NCBI RefSeq assembly: GCF_040394755.1
Contig: NZ_JBEBRQ010000004.1
Reading direction: 5' to 3' (one strand)
From: Castellaniella defragrans_A
GTDB lineage: Bacteria > Pseudomonadota > Gammaproteobacteria > Burkholderiales > Burkholderiaceae_B
DNA: 64,000 bases
In this document: positions 1-8,376 of the stretch, in pieces
How positions within the stretch are numbered: position 1 is the stretch's first letter
Layout: each line of letters begins with the position of its first letter
The notes under the pieces: generated by a model
The model's database searches: none
The model's input: the letters and a program-made list of their open reading frames with translations, nothing else
Told to the model about the DNA's origin: nothing
Translations under genes and position numbers: made by a program

Positions 1-26
1 CCCCGATTGTGCCCAATCCGACGGGA

Positions 27-90
27 AGTCCCGGCAAAGCCGGGACCGGGTGAGCTGCGCCGCGCCCCCCTGGGCGCCGGCCGCGAGCTC
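27..90. repeat. Dispersed GC-rich repeat, copy 1
   Basis: The unit begins with a perfect small hairpin (GTCCCGGC, loop AAA, GCCGGGAC). After a variable GC-rich stretch it ends with GGCGCCGGCCGCGAGCT, followed by A-rich DNA. The same order of parts recurs at 5832-5894, and the last block alone recurs at 50453-50470. All copies are intergenic. Function is unknown; it is not followed by a T-run on either side that would make it a clear terminator. Confidence 0.7.
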
Positions 91-210
91 CCACAAAAAA
101 AACCAAACAAAGCCCCCGCAACCAGAAACTAGGTATCATCCTGAACAAGAAACCCTGAGGCGCCACCCCCGCAGGCGGGGTCCTGGCCGCCACCCCGCAC
201 CGCGACACGG

Positions 211-1605
211 ATGACCCGCCACGCCCCCTCTCCGACACCGGATTCACGCTTCCTGCGCCATTGGCAGGCGGAGGCCCTCCGCCTGCGCGAAACACACCAA
301 GGTCCGCTCGACGACCTCGCCGTGCTGGGCGCCGTCCTGCAAAGCTCCGCCGACCTGGGCGCACGCATCCTGCGCCGCGCCGACCTGCTGGGCGAACGCG
401 AAGGACTGCGGCCCCGCCTGGCCCAATGGGCCGCCAGCGCGCGCATCGCCCTGGTCCTGTTGTGGGGCCTGGCCCTGCTCACCGGCATCGGGACCGCCGC
501 CGCGGCGCTTGGGACTGGCGACCGGCCCGTGAACCTCGCGCTCGCCCTGTTCGCCCTGCTGGGCCTGCACGCCATCACATTGCTGGCCTGGCTGCTGAGC
601 TTCCTGCCCGGCATCGCGCCCGCCCGTGGACTCTCGCGATTCTGGCTGTGGCTGACCGCCAGGTTCGCGCGCGGTCCCGATGCGGCCCTGGCGGCGCAAG
701 CCCTGGCCACCCTCCTCACCCGCGCCCGTGCCTGGCGCCACATCCTGGGCGGCATCAGCCACGGCGCCTGGATCGCGGCCTTCACCGGCGCCCTGGCCAC
801 GCTGCTGATGCTGCTCAGTACCCGCCGCTACGCCTTTCAGTGGGAAACCACCTTGCTGTCACCCGACGCCTTCGTGTCCATGGCCCAGACGCTGGGCGCC
901 TGGCCCGCCCGGCTGGGCTTTGCCATTCCCGACAGCGCCGTGATCGCCCGCAGCGACGGCCTGCACATCCTCCCGGCCACCGCCCAGGCGCAATGGTCCT
1001 CATGGCTGATCGGCTGTGTACTCGTCTGGGGCCTGCTGCCGCGCCTGATCGCCGGCATCGCAAGCCTCTGGGCCGCGCGCCGGCGGCTGCGCGTCCTGCG
1101 CATCGATCCGGCGCTGCCCGGCTGGCTGGAACTGCGCGATCGCCTGATGCCCCGGCACCAGAGTCTGGGCATCGACGCCCCCGCACCCGATCCGGCCGGC
1201 CGGATGCCCTGGACCGTGCCGTCCGCCGCCTCACCGGCCGGCGACCAGGCCATCCTGGGTTTCGAACTGGGATCACAGGCCGCCTGGCCGCCAGACACCC
1301 TGCCCGCCGGGGTGCGCGACATGGGCCTGTGCGACAGCCGCGGCGACCGGCGCCGGATTCTCGATCAGTTGCGCCAGCCGCCGCGGCGTCTCCTGCTGGC
1401 CTGCGATGCGCGCCAGACACCCGACCGGGGCACCCGCGCCTGGCTGGCGCAACTGCAAAGCCTGTGCCCGCGCATCGACGTGCTGCTGCTGCACCGCCCC
1501 GGACGCGAGGCCATCTGGCGCGAGATCCTGAACGCCCAGGGGCTCCAGACCACACCCTCCATCGCCCATTGGGCCGGCCTGCCCCCGGCGTCCGATCATG
1601 ACTGA
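211..1605 (+). CDS. DUF2868 family membrane protein
   Basis: A 464-residue protein resembling the DUF2868 family, which in betaproteobacteria sits directly before a DUF3482 GTPase, as here. About four hydrophobic segments are visible, near residues 72-94, 104-130, 175-205 and 262-285. A charged, Arg-rich cytoplasmic N-terminus precedes them and a soluble C-terminal domain of about 170 residues follows. The 3' end overlaps the next gene by 8 bases, so the two are probably translationally coupled and may work as a membrane-GTPase pair. No catalytic motif was recognised, and the biological role is unknown. The ATG chosen starts just after the divergent GC-rich leader region; no strong ribosome binding site is visible. 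Confidence 0.8.
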   Translation: MTRHAPSPTPDSRFLRHWQAEALRLRETHQGPLDDLAVLGAVLQSSADLGARILRRADLLGEREGLRPRLAQWAASARIALVLLWGLALLTGIGTAAAALGTGDRPVNLALALFALLGLHAITLLAWLLSFLPGIAPARGLSRFWLWLTARFARGPDAALAAQALATLLTRARAWRHILGGISHGAWIAAFTGALATLLMLLSTRRYAFQWETTLLSPDAFVSMAQTLGAWPARLGFAIPDSAVIARSDGLHILPATAQAQWSSWLIGCVLVWGLLPRLIAGIASLWAARRRLRVLRIDPALPGWLELRDRLMPRHQSLGIDAPAPDPAGRMPWTVPSAASPAGDQAILGFELGSQAAWPPDTLPAGVRDMGLCDSRGDRRRILDQLRQPPRRLLLACDARQTPDRGTRAWLAQLQSLCPRIDVLLLHRPGREAIWREILNAQGLQTTPSIAHWAGLPPASDHD

Positions 1606-3040
1606 GCCCACTGCCGCCCCCATCGACCTGGCCGTCGTCGGCCACACGAACACGGGCAAGACCTCGCTGCTGCGCACCTTGCTGCGCGACCCGGACTTCG
1701 GCGAGGTAGCCGACCAGCCGGGCACCACACGACACGTCGGCAGCGCGCAGCTGCTCACCGAGGACGGCCTGCCGATCCTGATCCTGCGCGATACGCCGGG
1801 CCTGGAGGACAGCATGGCCGTCCTCGACACGATCGACCGGCTGGTGGGGCCGGACGAACGGCCGGACGGCCCCGAGCGCATCCATCGGCTGCTCGAGGAT
1901 CCGCAAGCCACCCGGCGATTCGAGCAAGAAGCGCGCGTCCTGACCACCGTGCTGCGATGCGATGCGGCGCTCTACGTGATCGACGTGCGCGATCCGGTCC
2001 TGGCCAAGCACCGCGACGAACTCAGTCTGCTCGCCGCCTGCGGCCGCCCGGTCCTGCCGGTGCTCAACTTCACGCACAGCGCGGACAGCCAGGCCGATGC
2101 CTGGCGCGACGCCCTGGCCCGCCTCGGTCTGCATGCCACCGTCGATTTCGACACCGTGGCGCCCGCCCTGGACGGCGAAGCGCAGATGATCGACCGCCTC
2201 GCCCTGATGCTGGACCGGCGCGCCGACACCCTGGCGCGCCTGCGCGCCGACCTCGACGCCCAACGGCAGCGACGGCGCCAGGACGCCGCGCGCCTCATCG
2301 CCGAACTGCTGATGGACGCCGCCGCCCTGCGCCTGCCCTGCGCCCAGGACTCGACCGATATCGCCGCGGCCACCGCGGACTTGCGCAAACGCACCCGGAA
2401 ACGCGAACAGCAATGCGTCCAGGCCTTGCTGAAACGCTACCGTTTCAGCAAGGACACCATTGCGCGCCATCCGCTGCCGCTGGAGGGCGAACGCTGGGGC
2501 ATGGACCTGTTCAATCCGCAGGCGCTCGCGGCCTTCGGCATCCAGGTCGGCAAAGGCATGGTCACCGGCGCCGTGGCCGGCGCGACCATCGACGCATTCA
2601 CCGGCGGCCTGAGCCTGGGCGCGGCGACGCTGTTGGGCGCCACGGTCGGCGGCTTGTGGCAAGGCGCGAACCAATGGGGCAAACGCCTGATGGGCCGCAT
2701 CGCCGGCCACCTGGAAATCACGGTCGACGATCCGGTGCTGCAACTGCTGGGCCTGCGGCAACTGGCGCTGGCGCGCGCCCTCGAACGGCGCGGACACGCC
2801 GCCTGGCAGCCGATGGACGGCAGCCTGCTGGCGCCGCCGGCCGACACCCCGGCCGCGGACGGTGGGCCGACGGCAGCCAAAACGCCAACCGGCCCGGCCC
2901 TGCCCGAAGCGATCCGGCCGATCCTGCGCGAAGCGCGCGGGCATCCCGAATGGTCGTCGATCGGCGATGCGTCCGCCGCCGATCCACGCCGCGATGTTCT
3001 CATCGGCCGCCTGGCGGCCATCCTCGACGCCGAACTGTAG
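1598..3040 (+). CDS. DUF3482-type GTPase
   Basis: A 480-residue P-loop GTPase. The N-terminal G domain has the G1 loop GHTNTGKT (residues 15-22), a switch-I Thr in PGTTRHV (41-47) and G3 DTPG (65-68). The usual NKxD G4 motif is not obvious; NFTHSAD occupies about that place. The C-terminal half matches the DUF3482 family and includes a Gly/Ala-rich stretch near residues 308-350 (VTGAVAGATIDAFTGG) that could contact membrane. It overlaps the DUF2868 gene by 8 bases and is convergent with the TPM gene. The family is assigned by recollection of the DUF2868-DUF3482 pairing. What the GTPase controls is not known. Confidence 0.82.
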   Translation: MTEPTAAPIDLAVVGHTNTGKTSLLRTLLRDPDFGEVADQPGTTRHVGSAQLLTEDGLPILILRDTPGLEDSMAVLDTIDRLVGPDERPDGPERIHRLLEDPQATRRFEQEARVLTTVLRCDAALYVIDVRDPVLAKHRDELSLLAACGRPVLPVLNFTHSADSQADAWRDALARLGLHATVDFDTVAPALDGEAQMIDRLALMLDRRADTLARLRADLDAQRQRRRQDAARLIAELLMDAAALRLPCAQDSTDIAAATADLRKRTRKREQQCVQALLKRYRFSKDTIARHPLPLEGERWGMDLFNPQALAAFGIQVGKGMVTGAVAGATIDAFTGGLSLGAATLLGATVGGLWQGANQWGKRLMGRIAGHLEITVDDPVLQLLGLRQLALARALERRGHAAWQPMDGSLLAPPADTPAADGGPTAAKTPTGPALPEAIRPILREARGHPEWSSIGDASAADPRRDVLIGRLAAILDAEL

Positions 3041-3051
3041 TTTCCCGCCGG

Positions 3052-3984
3052 CTACCAGCGGCCCGATGCGCCGCCGCCACCGCCGCGCCCACCGCCACCG
3101 CCGCCACCGAAACCGCCACCCCCGCCAAAGCCGCCGCCGAAACCGCCGCCGCCCCGATCGCCCGGCCAACGGCCGCCGCGCCGGCCCAGGCGCCGCGCCA
3201 GCCCCATGCGCCGGCCCAGCAAAGACAGACCGAAACCCGCCGCCGCGGCCAGCAGCGCCAGCCATAGACTCTCGAAAAGCCCATAGGTGAACGCGCCCAG
3301 CATGAAAGCGCCCATGACCGGCGGCGTCACCAAGGCAAAGATGGCCAGCGGCGCCAGCACGAACACCGGCTCGCCGTCCTCCGCCGCGGGCGCGGGCAGT
3401 GGCTCATGACGCACCAGCGCCATCAGCGCATCCGCGCCCGCGTCGATCCCGCCATAAAAATCGCCGGATGCGAAATGAGGCGTGATCTGCTCGCGAATGA
3501 TGCGGCCCGCCTGCAAATCCGTCACCGCGCCCTCCAGGCCATAACCCGTGTCGATGCGCAAGGCGCGATCGTCCCTGGCGACCACCAGCAAAACCCCATC
3601 ATCCACGCCCTTGCGGCCGATCGCCCATTGATCGAACACGCGGCGCGCATACTGCTCGATCGAATCCGGCCCGGTAGTCGGCACGATCAGCACATAGAGC
3701 TGCGCTCCGGCGGACCGCTCAAATTCGCGCAGCTTCACCGACAAAGCCTGGACCTGATCCGGCGCGAGCACAGCGGCCAGATCCATCACCGGCCCCGTCC
3801 ATTGCGGCACCGGAACCTCGGTGGACCCCACGGGTCCAGCCGCCACGGCGGCGGGCGGCGCATGAACCGCATCTGCCGCAGCCCGGGCCTGCGCTGCAAC
3901 ACCCAGCAGGCAGGCCCAGGCCAGAACGGCGCACCACAAACCCCGGATGACGCGCGGCGGCGCCCGGAAGAATCCCGCGCGCAT
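3052..3984 (-). CDS. TPM-domain protein (YgcG-like) with Gly-rich tail
   Basis: A 310-residue protein with an Arg-containing signal peptide or signal anchor, cleaved near ARA-AADAV. It then has a TPM domain (about residues 60-190, beginning PVMDLAAVLAPDQ), two hydrophobic segments (about 205-255) and an extreme Gly/Arg-rich tail ending SGRW. TPM domains are extracytoplasmic folds of uncertain activity; several are linked to membrane-protein turnover or phosphatase-like activity. It follows lemA with the stop and start sharing one base (TAATG), so the two form an operon. LemA-TPM pairs are very common in bacteria. The Gly-rich tail probably gives a flexible or low-complexity terminus. Confidence 0.85.
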   Translation of the reverse strand: MRAGFFRAPPRVIRGLWCAVLAWACLLGVAAQARAAADAVHAPPAAVAAGPVGSTEVPVPQWTGPVMDLAAVLAPDQVQALSVKLREFERSAGAQLYVLIVPTTGPDSIEQYARRVFDQWAIGRKGVDDGVLLVVARDDRALRIDTGYGLEGAVTDLQAGRIIREQITPHFASGDFYGGIDAGADALMALVRHEPLPAPAAEDGEPVFVLAPLAIFALVTPPVMGAFMLGAFTYGLFESLWLALLAAAAGFGLSLLGRRMGLARRLGRRGGRWPGDRGGGGFGGGFGGGGGFGGGGGGGRGGGGGASGRW

Positions 3985-4595
3985 TATTTCGCCGGCGCCG
4001 GCACGTCGAATTTCACTTCGGGGTCGCGCATGATCTCGTCCGCCTTGTCCAGGCCATATTGCGGCTTGACCTCATAACCCATGACCTTGGCAGTCAACAC
4101 CGTGGGGAACTGGCGGATCGTCTGGTTGTAGGCCTGCACCGCGCGGACATAGCGCTCGCGCGCCACCGCGATGCGGTTCTCGGTGCCTTCGAGCTGCGTC
4201 ATCAGATCACGGAACAAGCCATCGCTTTTCAAGGCCGGATAATTCTCGGACACGGCCAACAGACGCGACAGGCTCGAGGACAAAGCGCCCTGGGCCTGTT
4301 CAAAGCGCGCCATCAGAGCAGGATCGTCCAGATCATCGGCCGTCACCCGAATCTCGCCGACCCGGGCGCGCGCCTGCGTCACCTCTTTCAACAACTCGCG
4401 CTCATTGACCATATAGGCATTGACCGAGGACACGAGCTTGGGCACCAGATCGGCGCGGCGCTCGTACTGGTTCAACGCCTGGGACCACTCGGCCTTCACC
4501 TGCTCGTCCAGGCGCTGGATCTCGTTGTATCCGCAGCCCGACAACAGCAAGGACGCCAATACCGTAGCGGCCAGCGCCGCCCATCGCTTGATCAT
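3984..4595 (-). CDS. lemA: LemA family lipoprotein
   Basis: A 203-residue LemA-family protein. It starts with a lipoprotein signal (MIKRWAALAATVL, lipobox LLSGC, Cys at residue 21) followed by the helical LemA core (GYNEIQRLDEQVKAEWSQ; NQYERRADLVPKLVSSVNAY). The open frame extends 107 codons upstream. The start at 4595 is chosen because the lipoprotein signal begins exactly there, a GAGGA ribosome binding site lies upstream, and the family length is 190-200 residues. The extension also runs over an unrelated transposase remnant on the other strand. It is the first gene of the lemA-TPM operon. LemA proteins form long helical bundles in the envelope; their function is not settled. Confidence 0.9.
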   Translation of the reverse strand: MIKRWAALAATVLASLLLSGCGYNEIQRLDEQVKAEWSQALNQYERRADLVPKLVSSVNAYMVNERELLKEVTQARARVGEIRVTADDLDDPALMARFEQAQGALSSSLSRLLAVSENYPALKSDGLFRDLMTQLEGTENRIAVARERYVRAVQAYNQTIRQFPTVLTAKVMGYEVKPQYGLDKADEIMRDPEVKFDVPAPAK

Positions 4596-4751
4596 GTCTT
4601 TTCCTCTAGTAGACGCGCCCGCATGTCCGGCGCCCGATTGGTTTATTTTAGAACCGTCCGGGGAAATGGCGTCCTGCCCCCACTCCCACATACACGAGAA
4701 AAATCCTCGCAAAAGAAACGACAACTTCGTACTTTCGCAGGCGGCCGGCTC

Positions 4752-4859
4752 CGGCACGCCGAATTCATCTGGGACCAGACGGTGGCGACCTGGCTGGGGC
4801 GCCACCGCCGCGCTCTGGAGCGGTTCAACGGTGTGCCCGAGCGCATCATCGTCGCTAAC
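4752..4859 (+). pseudogene. IS21-family transposase (IstA) fragment
   Basis: Thirty-six codons read RHAEFIWDQTVATWLG, then RHRRALERFNGVPERIIVAN. This is the characteristic core of IS21-type IstA transposases (the WDQ...ATWLGxHRRAFExFGGVPxRVIxDN segment of the integrase-like domain). No start, no remainder of istA and no istB follow; the similarity stops abruptly after the Asn. It is therefore a relic of a deleted insertion sequence. It marks the left edge of an AT-rich patch (4900-5820) that is unlike the rest of the window, which suggests past horizontal insertion at this site. Confidence 0.7.
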
Positions 4860-5194
4860 GGTTCGAGACCCTCGTTGACGATTTTCAACTGGCCGATATA
4901 TGCCGACCCGTGACAATGAGTAGGTTTTTATTTCCTTGTCTTTTATCCTTCATTTCCCGTGATAGACTAAAATCATTATTATCAAAAGCGTTAATGTGAA
5001 GATTAAATTTTGATTTGCAAGTATAAAAATTCCGATTTTTCAAGACGAAAATTCGGAATTATTGGCAAATGAAAATATAAGAAAACAACTGCGCCTGCGT
5101 ATTTATAACCACATATAACCACCTAACCCCAATTACCGCAGTTTATTGGTTTATTTTCCCCAACCTGAGATTCAACCTATAGACGAGGCTCGTT
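4860..5194. other. AT-rich gene-free stretch
   Basis: This 335-bp stretch is strikingly AT-rich against a GC-rich chromosome, with many A/T runs. It contains an imperfect hairpin with arms AATTCCGA (5028-5035) and TCGGAATT (5053-5060), extended by T-run/A-run pairing. No coding region is convincing. It lies between the IS21 relic and the lipoprotein gene and probably entered with them; it may carry that gene's promoter. Confidence 0.6.
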
Positions 5195-5824
5195 TTGCAT
5201 ACCGCCATCAAGATTATCACCATCAGCAGCCTTGCCCTCACCATTGCAGCGTGCGGCAGTGTCAAGGACGCCAACAAGAGCAACTTCAGCAATGCCATAC
5301 AGGCTTATCTAGACACTCAGAATGGCCTATGCGCCACGATTCCTGGAGAGGGCTTCCCCTTCACCGTGTCGGATCAAGACATATTTGGCAGCCGGAACAA
5401 GAAAAGCGCCGATGCTCTGGCCGATGCCGGGCTTCTGACAAAGAGAGACACCGAAGTTAAATCTTCCATGTTCGGGGCCGAGATGGTGCCAGCCACCGAG
5501 TACCAGATTACAGACTTCGGCAAGAAATTCCTCGTCACCAATGGCGCCAACACGCTAGGTCAACACGATGCCTTCTGCACTGGCAAGTACACTGTTGTGG
5601 AAGTGGACAACTTCACTGAGCCCAGTGACATAATGGGGGTAAAGCTATCCCAGGTGAACTACCGCTATAAGGTAGTTGGTGCTGACGACTGGGCCAAATC
5701 TGAAGGCGTGCGTGCCAATTACAAGAATTTTGCTCAAGAAACACAGGGCGATATACAGGGTAAGGCGGCTGTCATCCTGACCAATGAAGGATGGATGCAC
5801 GAGCGCCTGTTCAAGCGTGGATAA
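5195..5824 (+). CDS. Putative lipoprotein of unknown function
   Basis: A 209-residue protein not recognised from any family. The N-terminus is a lipoprotein signal: positively charged start, a hydrophobic stretch (IKIITISSLALT) and lipobox IAAC with Cys 20. It should be anchored in the envelope. The mature part has two further Cys residues and no membrane segments. The start is TTG, supported by a GAGG element (5184-5189) and by the signal peptide beginning there. Codon use is markedly less GC-biased than in neighbours, and the gene sits behind an AT-rich stretch and an IS21 relic, so recent acquisition is likely. A copy of the GC-rich repeat follows 7 bases after the stop. Confidence 0.75.
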   Translation: MHTAIKIITISSLALTIAACGSVKDANKSNFSNAIQAYLDTQNGLCATIPGEGFPFTVSDQDIFGSRNKKSADALADAGLLTKRDTEVKSSMFGAEMVPATEYQITDFGKKFLVTNGANTLGQHDAFCTGKYTVVEVDNFTEPSDIMGVKLSQVNYRYKVVGADDWAKSEGVRANYKNFAQETQGDIQGKAAVILTNEGWMHERLFKRG

Positions 5825-5831
5825 AGAAGGC

Positions 5832-5894
5832 AGTCCCGGCAAGGCCGGGACCGGGCGAGGAACGCCGCGCGCGCCCTGGCGCCGGCCGCGAGCT
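5832..5894. repeat. Dispersed GC-rich repeat, copy 2
   Basis: This copy has the same parts as 27-90: hairpin GTCCCGGC-AAG-GCCGGGAC, a GC-rich spacer, then GGCGCCGGCCGCGAGCT, with A-rich DNA after it. The hairpin halves are near-identical between copies while the spacer differs. It sits between the acquired lipoprotein gene and rhlE and may mark the right edge of the acquired patch. Confidence 0.7.
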
Positions 5895-5943
5895 GGTACA
5901 AATGAACTCACACAAAGAAGCACCAACAAAACCCATGGAACGC

Positions 5944-5949
5944 TATAAT
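5944..5949 (+). promoter_or_regulatory. Possible -10 element upstream of rhlE
   Basis: A perfect TATAAT lies in CGCTATAATGG, about 170 bp before the rhlE start. No good -35 hexamer is visible at 16-18 bp upstream, so this is only a candidate. A 5' leader of about 165 nt would result; such long leaders allow cold- or auto-regulation in RNA helicase genes, but nothing specific was recognised. Confidence 0.35.
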
Positions 5950-6117
5950 GGTGCGCTTTCGCGGCCTACCAGTCGCCGCGCAAGTCTGCCGGGCCACCAG
6001 CCGCCCGCCTCCACGGCGCGGCGCATACAGTCCCCAAACCCGTTTCAACCCCTTCTTTCGTCAGCCTCGATTGGTATCCCTCGACTCGAGCGATAGGCGG
6101 TCGCTGGAGTCGCATTC

Positions 6118-7533
<1,416 letters not shown>

Positions 7534-7554
7534 TCCCCTGGAACCCTCCGCATC

Positions 7555-8184
7555 ATGGCCCTCTCGACCTGGCTCGCCTTTTTTGCCGCTTCCTGGGCGA
7601 TCTCGTTTTCACCGGGACCGGGGGCCTTCTCGGCCATGGCCTCCGGCCTGAAATACGGCTTTCGCCACGGCCGCTGGACCATCCTCGGCCTGCAACTGGG
7701 CATCATCTGCCAACTGTTGATCGTGGCCGTGGGCCTGGGCGCACTGCTGGCGACGTCGGAACTGGCCTTCACCGTGATCAAATGGATCGGTGTCGCCTAC
7801 CTGATCTACCTGGGTCTGCGCCAATTCCGCACCGATGCCGCGCCGGTCGCGGTCGAGGCCCGGCTCGCCGGGGAGCATCCGATCCGCGACCAGCTCACAC
7901 GCGGTTATCTGGTCAACATCACCAATCCCAAGGGCACCATGTTCCTCCTGGCCGTAGTGCCGCAATTCCTGGATGTGAACCAGCCCTTGCCCCTCCAGTA
8001 CGCGATCATCGGCGCCACACTGTGCTTCACCGATCTGGTGGCCATGACTTGCTATACTTCGCTCGCCTCGCGCATCCTGCGCCTGCTGCGCCAGCCACGC
8101 CACGTGCGCTGGCTCAATCGCGGATTCGGCGCCCTGTTCATCCTCGCCGGCACGGTCCTGGCCACCCTGAGCCGCAAGGAATGA
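7555..8184 (+). CDS. LysE/RhtB family amino-acid exporter
   Basis: A 209-residue inner-membrane protein with five to six hydrophobic segments. It has the LysE/RhtB signature near the N-terminus (ISFSPGPGAFSAMASGLKYG) and the conserved NITNPKG loop at about residue 120. These carriers export amino acids or their analogues; the substrate cannot be told from sequence. It begins 21 bases after rhlE on the same strand, so it may be co-transcribed, although no clear ribosome binding site is present. A 166-bp hairpin repeat begins 16 bases after the stop and may end the transcript. Confidence 0.88.
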   Translation: MALSTWLAFFAASWAISFSPGPGAFSAMASGLKYGFRHGRWTILGLQLGIICQLLIVAVGLGALLATSELAFTVIKWIGVAYLIYLGLRQFRTDAAPVAVEARLAGEHPIRDQLTRGYLVNITNPKGTMFLLAVVPQFLDVNQPLPLQYAIIGATLCFTDLVAMTCYTSLASRILRLLRQPRHVRWLNRGFGALFILAGTVLATLSRKE

Positions 8185-8200
8185 ACCCGCGACCGGTCCC

Positions 8201-8366
8201 CTAGTGTCCTGTTTGGTTAGTTCGTGTACTCATATTCGGATGCATGGGCTTGCCAGACAAGGCGCAAACCGCAGCGATAGCCAGTGCTATCGCGAGGATT
8301 TGCAACGCAGTATGGCGAGCCCAGGCGCCGAAGATGAGTATTTGAATTAACCAAACAGGACACTAG
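8201..8366. repeat. Long hairpin repeat, copy 1
   Basis: A 166-bp element forms one long imperfect hairpin. Outer arms of 19 bp are perfect (CTAGTGTCCTGTTTGGTTA at 8201-8219 and its complement at 8348-8366). Middle blocks TACTCAT, TTCGG, TGGGCT and GCAAA also pair. The tip is GCGATAGC, loop CAGT, GCTATCGC (8274-8293). The core, CGCAAACCGCAGCGATAGC / GCTATCGCGAGGATTTGCAA, recurs at 54190-54341 with unrelated but again complementary arms. The right arm ends 10 bases before the prfC start codon. There is no coding capacity, so it resembles a non-autonomous (MITE- or REP-like) element. Confidence 0.85.
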
Positions 8367-8376
8367 ACATCGAACC

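Noticed and set aside
4596..4916. N-terminal extension of LemA
   Set aside because: It lies before the lipoprotein signal and overlaps an IS21 relic on the other strand; no family member has it.
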